The notes: generated by a model from the sequence alone, not told the origin. A DNA stretch of 64,000 nucleotides from Paenibacillus hamazuiensis (GCF_023276405.1 NZ_JALRMO010000001.1:7313501-7377500), one strand, 5' to 3'; numbered from the stretch's first letter, positions 17,347-25,947 are shown. Numbers and translations: made by a program.

Positions 17347-17778
17347 ATGTACAGATTGCTCGGTATCATCGCAGGCGGAATATTCTGCTATCAATTGAAC
17401 CATATTCAGGAGGCGCTGGCTTTTGGATTAAAGGCGGAGACCGCCTGGCAAAGAATAAGCGCCGTATTTTTCGGAATCGCTGTTTTAGGTTTGTTTATGA
17501 TCGTGATCCGCAAATGGTTCAACCGTTCGTTTTACAACGGGTTTATCGTAGCCGCAGGGTTGTTTTTAAGCTTCGATATCGTGACCTTTCACTGGATTTT
17601 TCAGCTGCACCGCATTACAAGCGGTCCGGAAGCGAATGTGCTGGAGCCGCTCTTCGTGCTGGGCGGGCTCATTTTCGTTGTTTGGGGGGTACGGAGCGAG
17701 CGAAGCGGCAAAAAGCAGGCAGGCTTGGGTGGGACAAGCTTCGGCGAACGCGAACGGAGTCCCCTAAACATGAAATGA
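17347..17778 (+). CDS. Small integral membrane protein, DUF2243-like
   Basis: The 143-aa protein has four predicted membrane segments (about 4-24, 36-58, 66-88, 96-116) and a charged Gly/Lys/Arg tail. The stretch FDIVTFHWIFQLHRITSG, with two histidines in a membrane helix, matches the DUF2243 pattern, a family of unknown function that is sometimes linked to cytochrome or copper proteins. It lies 42 bp after the response regulator, with aagggg as ribosome site. It could belong to that operon or stand alone. Confidence 0.6.
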   Translation: MYRLLGIIAGGIFCYQLNHIQEALAFGLKAETAWQRISAVFFGIAVLGLFMIVIRKWFNRSFYNGFIVAAGLFLSFDIVTFHWIFQLHRITSGPEANVLEPLFVLGGLIFVVWGVRSERSGKKQAGLGGTSFGERERSPLNMK

Positions 17779-17792
17779 TCCTTTGAAGCTTA

Positions 17793-17830
17793 TTTAAAAA
17801 AGCCGGAGAACATCACTGTTCCCCGGCTTT
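17793..17830 (-). terminator. Rho-independent terminator (minus strand)
   Basis: AAAGCCGGAGAAC (17799-17811) pairs with GTTCCCCGGCTTT (17818-17830). Read leftward it is followed by a T-run, so it ends the CorC-like gene and probably also blocks read-through from the right-going gene. Confidence 0.82.
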
Positions 17831-17837
17831 GAGCCGT

Positions 17838-19271
17838 TTATGCCGGCTGCGATTGGCGCTGCCGCAAGATGACCGTCACCCTGGAAATCCGCAGATGATC
17901 GGTTTCCTCGACGATAAAATCGACCTCTTCGTTGTAAGTCACCTTCTGGTTTTTCTTCGGCGGAATTTCCACCTGGGAATAGATCCAGCCGCCGATTGTA
18001 TCGACGTTCTCTTCCTCGATCTCCAGCCCGAAATGGTCGTTGACCTCATCGATAAGCATGCGGCCGTCGATGGAATAAGTCATATCGTCCTTCTTCTCGA
18101 TCGCCGGACGCTCCTGGTCGAATTCGTCCTGGATTTCGCCGACGATCTCCTCGATAATATCTTCCAGCGTCACCATGCCGGACGTGCCTCCGTACTCGTC
18201 GATCAGCAGCGCGATTTGCACTTTCTTCTTCTGCATCTGCTTCAGCAGGTTGCTGATCGGCATCGATTCGGGCACGCTCATGATCGGGCGCATGATGGCG
18301 CGAATGTCCGAAAGGCCCGGGTTCGGCTTGAGCAAATCTTTGATGTGCACGAAGCCGATCACGTTATCTTTGTCGCGGTCCGCCACCGGGTAGCGGGTCC
18401 GCATCTCGCGGAGCGCGATGTCCATGTTTTCCTCGAACGAGAGGTTCGTGTACAGGCACTCCATCTCGGTGCGGGGAATCATGATTTCCCGCGCGTTAGT
18501 TTCGGCAAATTCAAATATATTGTCAACCAGCGTAAGCTCGGTATTGTCGATGAGGCCGCTCTTGTGGCTTTCTTTCATGAGCACACGGATTTCTTCCTCC
18601 GTATGCGCGGATTCATGTTCGCCTGTCGGTTCGATGCCCGCTCTGCGCAGCATCCAATTGGAGACCCCGTTCAGGCACCAGTTAAACGGGTACATCACCT
18701 TATAAAAGGCCATCAGCAGAAGCGCCGAACGCATCGTCACTTCTTCGGATTTACGGATCGCGTACGTTTTCGGAAACTGCTCTCCGAGTGTAATATGGAA
18801 AAAGGTGATTACGGCAAAAGAAATGATAAATGAAATACTGTGTACCAAGACATCGTTTAATCCCAATCGATCTTTAAGCAAAGGCTCGAGCATCCGGGCA
18901 ATCGTCGGCTCTCCGATCCAACCGAGGGCCAGAGAAGCCAGGGTAATGCCGAGCTGGCAAGCGGATAAGTAAGCGTCAAGGTTGGCTGTCATCCGGCGGG
19001 CCCATTTGGCGCTTAAATTGCCGTTTTCCGCAAGCGTATCGAGTCGGCTTCCGCGAACCTTCACCATTGCAAATTCCGCCGCGACGAAAAATCCGTTGAT
19101 CAGCACAAGCAAAACGATCAAAATCAGGCTCAACCATATCGGTAACGGGTCACTACTAATAATATTCCCTGTCCCCCCATTCGCAGAGTGAACAGGTACA
19201 CCTCCCTTATGATAAAGAGTATATAAAACGATATACAAGAAATTATATAACAAATTCGGCGATTCCTCCAA
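17838..19271 (-). CDS. Hemolysin/CorC (CNNM-like) family membrane protein with CBS domains
   Basis: Domains in order are a DUF21/CNNM membrane domain (about 45-235: LILIVLLVLINGFFVAAEFAMVK as first helix), a CBS pair (about 250-375, with MIPRTEMECL and IALLIDEYGGTSGMVTLEDI) and a CorC_HlyC tail (about 385-470). The family takes part in magnesium or cobalt homeostasis. The start is uncertain. A good GGGAGG lies in frame near 19202-19207, but no ATG, GTG or TTG follows it at usable distance, and the next codons are GTA and GTT. The TTG at 19271 is the only upstream in-frame candidate with coding sense, but it lacks a good site. A non-standard start or a sequence error are both possible. Confidence 0.85.
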   Translation of the reverse strand: MEESPNLLYNFLYIVLYTLYHKGGVPVHSANGGTGNIISSDPLPIWLSLILIVLLVLINGFFVAAEFAMVKVRGSRLDTLAENGNLSAKWARRMTANLDAYLSACQLGITLASLALGWIGEPTIARMLEPLLKDRLGLNDVLVHSISFIISFAVITFFHITLGEQFPKTYAIRKSEEVTMRSALLLMAFYKVMYPFNWCLNGVSNWMLRRAGIEPTGEHESAHTEEEIRVLMKESHKSGLIDNTELTLVDNIFEFAETNAREIMIPRTEMECLYTNLSFEENMDIALREMRTRYPVADRDKDNVIGFVHIKDLLKPNPGLSDIRAIMRPIMSVPESMPISNLLKQMQKKKVQIALLIDEYGGTSGMVTLEDIIEEIVGEIQDEFDQERPAIEKKDDMTYSIDGRMLIDEVNDHFGLEIEEENVDTIGGWIYSQVEIPPKKNQKVTYNEEVDFIVEETDHLRISRVTVILRQRQSQPA

Positions 19272-19396
19272 CGAAGAGCCGCCTTTCCCCGTTCCGTATC
19301 CGCGACTCCCGCTGACAATTCGCTGTCCGCCATGAAGTTTTCAGACGATTTTCCCCTGATTTGTGCATTTTCGTGCGAATATCCGGGAATCCGGGG

Positions 19397-20635
19397 TTAT
19401 TTCTCTGCCAAAGATTCCCTGTTCCCGGTTTTGGCATTTCTAAGCAGCGGCAGCATGATCAGCGCGCCGATGAAGAATAATACAGTGGCAATGATGTAAA
19501 TGGAGACGAGCGGAATATGCTTTTTGAGCCAGCCGGCCGTGCCCATCGTAATAACCATCGCCCCCATAAAAAGCGGCGTTAAAATGCCGTTGACCCGGCC
19601 TACGAACTCCGATTCGGTATTTTTCAGGATCATCGTATTGATGGAAATTTGAATCGCCGGCATGACGAGTCCGCTGATGAACTGCCCGACAAGGGTAAGC
19701 GGAAGCCAGGTGGACAGCCCGGAAATCAGGAGACCGATGACGCTGATGACCATGCCGCCCGCCAGCATAAGCTGTGGAGACATCCGTTTGGCAATCCCCA
19801 TGGATAACCCGCCGCCGGCGATCATCGCGACCCCGCTCACCAACATCAGCCATTGCAAATATTCTTTCGGCAGACCGAGACGTTCGGTCACGAGAAAAAT
19901 GCCGAGCGGCTGAATAAGGCCGAGCGCCAGTCCGGCCATTACGAAGCAGCCGCCGAGCGTCGTAAGCGTTTTGCGCGACAACACGTAACGGAAGCCGAGC
20001 ACCATCTCTTGCCGCAGCGTCGTTTCTCCCGCCGCCTTTTCCGTTACCCGGTCCGGAGGAAGGAACAAAAGTACGGTGGCGGACAGCAGAAAAGCGACGC
20101 CCATGACGCCAATCGATAGGATAATGCCGAAGTGCTGGTAAACAAAAGTGCCAAGCACCGGCCCGAGCACCATAAACAGCGCAAACATCGTTTGGTACAG
20201 CGACATGCCGGCCTGCATCAGCGATTCCGGCACATGAAGCTTGAACAGCTTCATTCCGGACGGCTGAGAAAACTGCGAAAGAATCGAGGAAACCAGCGTC
20301 GCGAAAAAGACCGCTCCCCACCCGGCAAACTCCATCAACAGAAGGACGGCCAAAACCGAGACGGCGCTCAGCAGATCGCACCATACCATCGTCCGTTTCG
20401 GACGCCAGCGGTCGGCGAACGTGCCGCCGATAAAGGAAAAAATAAAAATAGGCGCAAACTCGGCGACCGAGATCATCGAAATGGCAATCTCATTGGCATT
20501 CGTTTGTTCCGTCACATAAAGCAATATCGCGAAATTGCGAACCCAGATGCCGATTTGCAGAAGCAGACCGGACAATAAAATGATGCGAATAAACCGGTTG
20601 CTCAGCAAACCGGGCGTAGCGGCAGTCGTTGACAT
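19397..20635 (-). CDS. MFS transporter (MFS_3, EntS/MefA-like)
   Basis: The 412-aa protein has about 12 membrane segments. Family features are RIILLSGLLLQIGIWVRNFA at the start, the motif-A loop GGTFADRWRPKRTMVW after segment 2 and SQPSGMKLFKLHVPES after segment 4, as in siderophore and macrolide exporters of the MFS_3 group. I use the ATG at 20635, preceded by aaggagagagg; the frame to 20659 only adds the ribosome-site region. It is separated from the CorC-like gene by 125 bp. Substrate unknown. Confidence 0.85.
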   Translation of the reverse strand: MSTTAATPGLLSNRFIRIILLSGLLLQIGIWVRNFAILLYVTEQTNANEIAISMISVAEFAPIFIFSFIGGTFADRWRPKRTMVWCDLLSAVSVLAVLLLMEFAGWGAVFFATLVSSILSQFSQPSGMKLFKLHVPESLMQAGMSLYQTMFALFMVLGPVLGTFVYQHFGIILSIGVMGVAFLLSATVLLFLPPDRVTEKAAGETTLRQEMVLGFRYVLSRKTLTTLGGCFVMAGLALGLIQPLGIFLVTERLGLPKEYLQWLMLVSGVAMIAGGGLSMGIAKRMSPQLMLAGGMVISVIGLLISGLSTWLPLTLVGQFISGLVMPAIQISINTMILKNTESEFVGRVNGILTPLFMGAMVITMGTAGWLKKHIPLVSIYIIATVLFFIGALIMLPLLRNAKTGNRESLAEK

Positions 20636-20822
20636 ATATTTAACCTCTCTCCTTGACAATAAAGATACTTACCTGCACATCCTTACATAGTGTTCCCCGA
20701 ATGGGACCGGCTGTTCCCAAGGTCGCTGCACCTAATCCAACCTTCCGGCCGAAAAATATTCGGGACAACAAATATTTAACGAAAATGTGCCCGGAAATGT
20801 TTCAATTTTTTGTAAAAGAAGA

Positions 20823-20873
20823 TTGTCAAAATGTCTGATTAGTCATATACTATATATGAGCAAATATTCATAT
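20823..20873 (+). promoter_or_regulatory. Promoter and ArsR/CzrA-type operator of the zinc CDF gene
   Basis: TTGTCA (20823-20828), a 17-bp spacer and TATACT (20846-20851) form a near-consensus sigma-A promoter. Overlapping the start of transcription is ATATGA-N8-TCATAT (20854-20873), the form of operator bound by CzrA/SmtB-type zinc sensors. The sensor gene itself is not in this window. Confidence 0.72.
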
Positions 20874-20950
20874 GTATGACGATCGATCGCGTAGATCGTT
20901 CATAACGGCGGAGCTAAGCCGTATTATCCCATTCTTACAGGAGGTTCAGC

Positions 20951-22033
20951 ATGAAAGATCGGCAACACGAGCTGCCGCATGGCGGCAAAGATCACAATCA
21001 TACCTGCGGACACGGTCATGACCACGACGATCACCCGCATCATTCCGGCGAGCATAGCGATCATCCGGGGAATCGTCACGACGGAAATCATTCGCATCAT
21101 AACCATCATTCGCATCACCACCATCACGGGCATCACGATCATCATGGGCATCATCATGCGCATATGCCGAATAACCGCAAGGGGCTGACCTTGGCTTTAA
21201 TAGTCACCGGAGGGATCATGCTGCTCGAATTTTTCGGGGGGCTGTGGAGCGGTTCGCTCGCGCTGCTTGCCGATTCGTCCCATATGCTGAGCGACGTGGT
21301 AGCCATCGGTCTCAGTTTGTTCGCGATGTGGTTTTCCGCACGGCCGGCATCGGCAAGCAAAACGTTCGGCTTTCATCGTTTTGAAATTATCGCCGCTCTT
21401 TTTAACGGAGTCACGCTGTTCGTTATTGCCGGCTTCATCGTCAAGGAAGCCTATCATCGCCTGCTTGCGCCAAGCGAAGTGCAAAGCGGGATCATGATGG
21501 CTATCGCCGCGGTGGGGCTGCTGGCCAACCTGCTCAGCGCCTGGTTTTTAATGCGGGAAAGCGACGTGAAGGACAACATCAACGTGCGCAGCGCCTATTT
21601 GCACATATTGGGCGATGCGCTCGGTTCGGTCGGCGTGCTTATCGCCGGCGGCTTGGTGATGCTGTTTTCGTGGAATTGGGCGGATCCGGTGATCAGCGTC
21701 ATCGTTGCGCTGCTTGTGCTGAAAAGCGCGTGGGGCGTCATCCGTCACGCTATGCACATATTGATGGAGGGGACCCCGTCCTCGGTCGATACCGGCGAAG
21801 TGAAGCGGGTGCTGATGACGATCGACGGGGTGACGGATGTGCACGATTTGCACATTTGGACCATATCTTCCGGACTCGACTCGCTCAGCTGCCATGTGCG
21901 GATCGAAGATGCTGCGGACAGTCAGGCCGTTCTTCAGCGGGCGGTGCGGCTGATCGAAGAGCGGTTTCATATCCATCATGCGACGATCCAGGTGGAAAAC
22001 TCCACATTGCAGCATGCCGACTGTAAAATGTAA
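20951..22033 (+). CDS. CzcD/ZitB-type zinc-exporting CDF transporter with His-rich N-terminus
   Basis: The first 72 residues hold more than 25 histidines in HH, HDHD and HHH clusters and should bind zinc in the cytoplasm. Six membrane segments follow (about 78-265). The binding-site residues are intact: LADSSHMLSDV in segment 2 (HxxxD) and AYLHILGDALGSV in segment 5 (HxxxD), the pattern of zinc-selective members. The C-terminal domain includes VTDVHDLHIWTISSG, the family signature. The start is an ATG after acaggagg. The upstream CzrA-type operator supports induction by zinc or related metals. Length is 360 aa. Confidence 0.93.
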   Translation: MKDRQHELPHGGKDHNHTCGHGHDHDDHPHHSGEHSDHPGNRHDGNHSHHNHHSHHHHHGHHDHHGHHHAHMPNNRKGLTLALIVTGGIMLLEFFGGLWSGSLALLADSSHMLSDVVAIGLSLFAMWFSARPASASKTFGFHRFEIIAALFNGVTLFVIAGFIVKEAYHRLLAPSEVQSGIMMAIAAVGLLANLLSAWFLMRESDVKDNINVRSAYLHILGDALGSVGVLIAGGLVMLFSWNWADPVISVIVALLVLKSAWGVIRHAMHILMEGTPSSVDTGEVKRVLMTIDGVTDVHDLHIWTISSGLDSLSCHVRIEDAADSQAVLQRAVRLIEERFHIHHATIQVENSTLQHADCKM

Positions 22034-22037
22034 ACTA

Positions 22038-22050
22038 TACCGTAACGTGA
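22038..22050 (+). promoter_or_regulatory. Candidate MerR operator upstream of its own gene
   Basis: The 13 bases here match, in reverse complement, 11 of 13 bases of the palindrome at 23156-23168 in front of the next methyltransferase gene. The shared core is CGTAACGTGA. It suggests autoregulation by the MerR-fusion protein. No clear 19-bp-spaced promoter is visible around this copy. Confidence 0.5.
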
Positions 22051-22075
22051 AAGTTTTGAAGGGAGTATTGGTCGT

Positions 22076-23152
22076 TTGAAAATCCATGAGGTGGCGCAAA
22101 GGCTCGGACTGACGCCGCGGACCATTCGGTTCTACGAAGAGAAGGGGCTGCTTGCTCCGGCCAAGCAGCCGGATAACGGATACCGCCGGTTCAGCGAAGC
22201 CGATGTATGGCGGCTTGCAACGGCGGCCGCGCTGCGTGAGGTCGGCATGCGGCTGGAAGATATTCGCCGGCTGATCGGCGAACTGGAGAAGGATAACGCC
22301 GATGAGGCCGGCTATTTGTTGGAGCTTCAGCGCTCGGCGATGTTCGCGCAGTGGCTGGAGCTGCGGGAGATGATCGGCACGCTCGACCGAATGATCGAAG
22401 AGAGCGCCGGGGATGCGGGCGGCGGGGGGCTTGCGGGCTCCCGTCTATACGAGCTGTCGGATCGGCTCAGGCGGCTTAAAGAGCGGCGGAGCGAATGGAT
22501 CGACCGCTGGAACTTCGATGCGCTGCCGGCTTTGGCGGGCAGCGGGCAGCCGGATTTGACCGGCCACGTGCCTCCGCCGGCCGAATACGGGCAGGCGCTC
22601 GATATGGCCGTGCAGTGGGTGGCGCCGCGTCCGGGCGAAGCCGGCCTCGATATCGGCACCGGCACGGGTGCCCTCGCCGAGCGGCTGATGCGGCATGGCG
22701 CGCGTATGGTCGGCGTCGATCAATCCCGCCGCATGCTCCGCCACTGCAAGAGCAGGCTGCCGGGGCTGACGACCCGGCTCGGCAACTTTTTGACGCTGCC
22801 GTGTTTTGACGCGCAGTTTGACTTTGTGGTCAGCAGCTTCGCGCTGCATCATTTGAGCGAGGAGCAGCATCCGCTGGCGCTTGAGGAAATGGACCGCGTG
22901 CTCAAAGACCGGGGCCGGCTGTGCATTGTCGATGCGATGATCGCCGGGGACGAGGGCGGGACGGCGCATACGATGACCGCCGCCGACAGAGGCGAAGCTG
23001 CGCCTGCGCCGAAGAAGATCGGCATCGACGGGGAGCAGCCGGCCGACCGGGACCGGCTCGTCCGTTTGCTGCAGGCGAAAGGTTTTGTCGCGATCCGGCA
23101 GCGGGTGGCCGGCGATACGCATATTATTTATGCGGTGAAAACAACCTCTTGA
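22076..23152 (+). CDS. MerR-family regulator fused to a SAM-dependent methyltransferase domain
   Basis: Residues 1-70 are a typical MerR DNA-binding domain (IHEVAQRLGLTPRTIRFYEE, then NGYRRFSEADVWRL), followed by a helical coiled region to about 155. In place of a small effector domain, residues about 165-355 form a class I methyltransferase with motif I LDIGTGTGALAERL, an acidic end of strand 2 (MVGVDQS) and SSFALHHLSEEQH after strand 4. The start is TTG at 22076 after aagggag. The fusion implies that SAM, or the methylated substrate, tunes DNA binding. A promoter with the 19-bp spacer used by MerR proteins overlaps its stop codon and drives the next methyltransferase. Confidence 0.88.
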   Translation: MKIHEVAQRLGLTPRTIRFYEEKGLLAPAKQPDNGYRRFSEADVWRLATAAALREVGMRLEDIRRLIGELEKDNADEAGYLLELQRSAMFAQWLELREMIGTLDRMIEESAGDAGGGGLAGSRLYELSDRLRRLKERRSEWIDRWNFDALPALAGSGQPDLTGHVPPPAEYGQALDMAVQWVAPRPGEAGLDIGTGTGALAERLMRHGARMVGVDQSRRMLRHCKSRLPGLTTRLGNFLTLPCFDAQFDFVVSSFALHHLSEEQHPLALEEMDRVLKDRGRLCIVDAMIAGDEGGTAHTMTAADRGEAAPAPKKIGIDGEQPADRDRLVRLLQAKGFVAIRQRVAGDTHIIYAVKTTS

Positions 23153-23179
23153 GCTTCACGTTACGTGAGCCTCTATGAT
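23149..23179 (+). promoter_or_regulatory. MerR-type promoter with 19-bp spacer and palindrome
   Basis: TTGAGC (23149-23154) and TATGAT (23174-23179) are separated by exactly 19 bp. The spacer contains the palindrome TCACGT-T-ACGTGA (23156-23168). Over-long spacers with a central palindrome are the hallmark of promoters that MerR regulators activate by DNA distortion. Confidence 0.75.
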
Positions 23180-23234
23180 GAAGTGGCGGGACGAAGGCGT
23201 CCTGCAGCGAACTTCGGAATGGAGGCTTTTTGCT

Positions 23235-23948
23235 ATGGTAAAACAGAATGAACCCGATCACAGTCAAATTTATGCCGAAGAGGCGGAGCGGTACGACCTG
23301 CTGGTCGCCCGCGAGATGAGGGAAGAGGTGTTTCGCGCGATGGACGAAATCGCCGATTGGCGCGGCAAAGTCGTCGTCGAGCTCGGCGCCGGTACCGGCA
23401 GCCTTAGCGTGCGTATCGGTGCGTCCGCCCGTTCGCTCACGCTGCTCGATGCGTCGCCGCATATGCTGGAGCTGGCCGGGCGCAGGCTAGCCGAAGCGGG
23501 CATCCGCCACGCGCGATACGCGGAGGCGGATCACCTGGCGCTGCCGCTGGATTCCGCGAGCGCCGACATCGTGCTCGCCGGCTGGACGCTGTGCTACGCG
23601 GCCAGCTCGGACAAGCCCGAATGGCAGGCGCGGCTGCGCCGGGCGATGGGCGAAATCCGGCGGGTGCTGCGGCCGGGCGGCACCGCCGTCATTATTGAGA
23701 CGCTCGGCACGGGGAACGAGACCCCTCAGCCGCCGTCGTTTTTGCAGCCGTATTACCGCGAGCTGGAGCGGACGTACGGGTTTCGGCACCGCTGGGTGCG
23801 CGCCGGCTTCAAGTTTGCGTCCGCCGAGGAGGCGGAGCGGCTGGTGCGCTTTTTCTTCGGCAGCGAGCTTGCGGATCGCGTCAAAGCGGAGCGGCTTACT
23901 GCGGTGCCCGGGTGCGCGGGCATTTGGTGGCGGCAGATGACGCCGTAA
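23235..23948 (+). CDS. Class I SAM-dependent methyltransferase
   Basis: The 237-aa enzyme has motif I VVELGAGTGSLSVRIG, an acidic residue after strand 2 (LTLLDASPHML), motif DHLALPLDSASADIVLAGW and the post-motif VLRPGGTAVIIETLG. It resembles UbiE/Methyltransf_11-type small-molecule methyltransferases. The ATG at 23235 follows ggagg. A 55-nt leader separates it from the 19-bp-spacer promoter that overlaps the MerR fusion gene, so it is probably the regulated target of that protein. Substrate unknown. Confidence 0.85.
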   Translation: MVKQNEPDHSQIYAEEAERYDLLVAREMREEVFRAMDEIADWRGKVVVELGAGTGSLSVRIGASARSLTLLDASPHMLELAGRRLAEAGIRHARYAEADHLALPLDSASADIVLAGWTLCYAASSDKPEWQARLRRAMGEIRRVLRPGGTAVIIETLGTGNETPQPPSFLQPYYRELERTYGFRHRWVRAGFKFASAEEAERLVRFFFGSELADRVKAERLTAVPGCAGIWWRQMTP

Positions 23949-24000
23949 TGGCACGAGAGCTCTTGCCGAGCAGGTCTTCGAATGATTAAACAGAAGATAG

Positions 24001-24188
24001 ATAGTACCAAAATCTTGGTTTATTTCGAGTCCGATTGCTCCGGTCGGGGCAAATAAGCGCAATCACTTGGTTTATTCGTGCGCCGAACCTTTTTCCGAGG
24101 GGACTGAGGGGAATTTAATCCCATTTTTTACGCTTATGTGCCAAAAAGAGGGTTTGGCGGCGGCGATAAACCAAGTTTTTGTGCTTAT
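24001..24188. repeat. Mirror-symmetric four-copy intergenic repeat element, class II
   Basis: Four 24-bp units occur at 24001-24024 and 24053-24076 (forward) and 24114-24137 and 24165-24188 (inverted). The consensus is ATAAGCGCAA-N3-CTTGGTTTAT. The outer and inner pairs are centred within half a base of each other (24094.5 and 24095). The outer pair matches at 18 of 24 positions; the unit at 24114 is the most diverged. The remaining sequence between 23949 and 24348 shows nothing else. Confidence 0.82.
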
Positions 24189-24348
24189 GCTCCATAAGCC
24201 GTTGCCGTTTGCATAAGCCCGCGTGGGGTTCGACCGACCGCCGTGGAGCGCCGAAACGCGCGACTGGGATTCTCGCTATGAGTGGGTCACCTCTTACTGA
24301 GGTGCTATCAGTCCACTCTGCTCGAGCACTGCACTTAACGGCTGGCGG

Positions 24349-24870
24349 TCAGGTTTCAACCCGCAACGCTTCCTTTTTGCTGTGGCGTCTTGCAAACTGC
24401 AGCACCCGGACGTTGAGTGCGTATACGGCGATGTAGACGAGAACGGAATATTCGATTCTCCACGTTTTGTACCGGAACACGCCCGTTTTCCAGGCGAGAA
24501 ATTCCAATCCCCACGAAACGAGCGCGCACAATATGACGAATCCAAGCACCCTGTAGCCGTGCGGCTTCCACAAATCATAGGCATACATCGCCAAATATCC
24601 CGCCGGAGGGTAAAGGAGAAAGTAAGTGAGCAAATCGATCAACTCCATTGAAGGATTGTCGCTGATATCATACATGTCGTAAGGAGGGACCGCTATGATC
24701 AAATCCACCGTGAGTGACAGGAAAGCGTTAAACAGCCAGATGTAATATATTTCGATTTTTGCAAAACGCTTCGGCAGCGCCAAGGTCAGCGTCATCACCA
24801 AGGCGAGGCTTCCCAAAACGAACCATTCGTTGATGTCGTAATCGTTCGGCAGCGGAAGCAGCTTATTCAA
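24349..24870 (-). CDS. Small integral membrane protein (CBO0543-like)
   Basis: The 173-aa protein has about five membrane segments. Features resembling the CBO0543 family of Firmicute membrane proteins are the front INEWFVLGSLALVMTLTLALPKR, an acidic loop YDMYDISDNPSMELIDLLTY, and the late WGLEFLAWKTGVFRY. I place the start at the TTG at 24870, which overlaps the TGA of the upstream paralogue and has AAAGGGGGGA in front, so the two are translationally coupled. Function unknown. Confidence 0.65.
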   Translation of the reverse strand: MNKLLPLPNDYDINEWFVLGSLALVMTLTLALPKRFAKIEIYYIWLFNAFLSLTVDLIIAVPPYDMYDISDNPSMELIDLLTYFLLYPPAGYLAMYAYDLWKPHGYRVLGFVILCALVSWGLEFLAWKTGVFRYKTWRIEYSVLVYIAVYALNVRVLQFARRHSKKEALRVET

Positions 24871-25343
24871 GCCAGTCCCCCCTTTTTGGCGATATCGTGC
24901 CGGAACCACTGATAGAAGAGCGATACTCCGATAATCGAAATCCCCCATTTGATCACAGAAAACCAGAAATTCCAATACGTGTACGTGAAGAAGCCCCATT
25001 TTCGGCACAGCTCGTCAAAACAAGCGATCCCAATGGAACCGAGCACAACCGCCGGCGCATAAATCCCCCAATGAAAACGAATTCGCTTCAGCAAAACGGT
25101 GAACCAGACCATCAGGCAGGGAACCCCGACAATCCGGAACAGCTCGAGAAACCAAAAGCTGACAAGACTATCCGTTAGTTCGATCCATTTCAGGTTAAGC
25201 GTAGATAAGGTGAATATGATCTGCGTAAAAATACAGGAAAACAACAACACCGCACCTATCTCCAAAGGGTGAAAATATCGCTTGGTCAGCGGAACCGATG
25301 CTGCTATCGCCGCATTGGCCACGATTGCATAATATACGGCCAT
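24867..25343 (-). CDS. Small integral membrane protein, paralogue of its neighbour
   Basis: The 158-aa protein has about five membrane segments, with patterns that parallel the next gene (TLSTLNLKWIELTDSLVSFW, then CFDELCRKWGFFTYTYWNFW near the end). The ATG at 25343 has a GGAGGG ribosome site; the frame continues to 25718 without support. The two paralogues form a leftward operon. Members of this family are common in sporulating Firmicutes, without known function. Confidence 0.62.
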   Translation of the reverse strand: MAVYYAIVANAAIAASVPLTKRYFHPLEIGAVLLFSCIFTQIIFTLSTLNLKWIELTDSLVSFWFLELFRIVGVPCLMVWFTVLLKRIRFHWGIYAPAVVLGSIGIACFDELCRKWGFFTYTYWNFWFSVIKWGISIIGVSLFYQWFRHDIAKKGGLA

Positions 25344-25647
25344 TTTGCTCCCTCCTTCACGAAGCAGCTTGTTCCAAAAAGCTTTTTTTACACGATCGGT
25401 AAAGTAGTATGGCTTGTTAGTTTCAAGTATCTCCTTCTTGTAGCGAAATATGTGAATCGCAGGCGCGGATACGCGGATAAAGGAGATTCCGGTCCTCGGG
25501 TCGGACTTGTCCCCCGTCTTTGGTCTAGGGCCAAAAACCGCCGCAGGTCCGTTTTGGAAGGCAGGTAAATTCCCTAGAATAAAGACATAAGCAAGCGATA
25601 AGCAATCAACTACAAACAACCTACTTTGAAAGGCGGTGAGTACATAA
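25344..25647. other. Intergenic region upstream of the envelope-stress operon
   Basis: This 304-bp region carries the divergent promoters of the membrane-protein pair and the LiaI/PspA operon. A small inverted repeat, GTCC (25492-25495) with GGAC (25503-25506), might be part of a LiaR-like site, but the match is weak. No gene is seen. Confidence 0.4.
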
Positions 25648-25947
25648 ATGAAATTGAATCGAAACGTCGGACTCGCGGCACTGCTCATTTTTTTCGGATC
25701 TCTGATCCTGCTGCACAAAACGGGGATTCACATGGGCCACTTGATGGGATATCTCATTCCGATCGCGATGATGGGTCTTGGTTATTTGGGATTCGTTAAC
25801 GGGAAAAAGGTGATCGGCCTCATCATCGGCGGACTGGGCGCTCTGATTCTCCTTGGCAAGCTGAGCTGGCTGATCGGCATCGCCATAGCGATCGGATTGA
25901 TCGCCTACGGAGTGTCGCTGCTGAAGAGAAATTCGCAAAGTTATTAA
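25648..25947 (+). CDS. LiaI/LiaF-like small membrane protein
   Basis: The 99-aa protein has three to four short hydrophobic segments with glycine-rich turns (GYLIPIAMMGLGYLGFVNGKK, GLIIGGLGALILLGKLSWLIG), the LiaI-LiaF transmembrane (DUF5668-like) pattern. In Bacillus, LiaI anchors the PspA homologue LiaH at the membrane during cell-wall antibiotic stress. Here it is directly followed by two PspA proteins and a PspC protein. The ATG follows aaaggcggtgag. It leads a four-gene operon. Confidence 0.82.
   Translation: MKLNRNVGLAALLIFFGSLILLHKTGIHMGHLMGYLIPIAMMGLGYLGFVNGKKVIGLIIGGLGALILLGKLSWLIGIAIAIGLIAYGVSLLKRNSQSY

Noticed and set aside
20951..21180. Short tandem DNA repeat
   Set aside because: The cat/cac-rich stretch simply encodes the histidine-rich N-terminus of the zinc transporter.
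24001..24188. CRISPR array
   Set aside because: Repeats of about 24 bp at 51-bp spacing suggested this at first, but half are inverted, spacers are partly complementary, units are imperfect and no cas gene is present.
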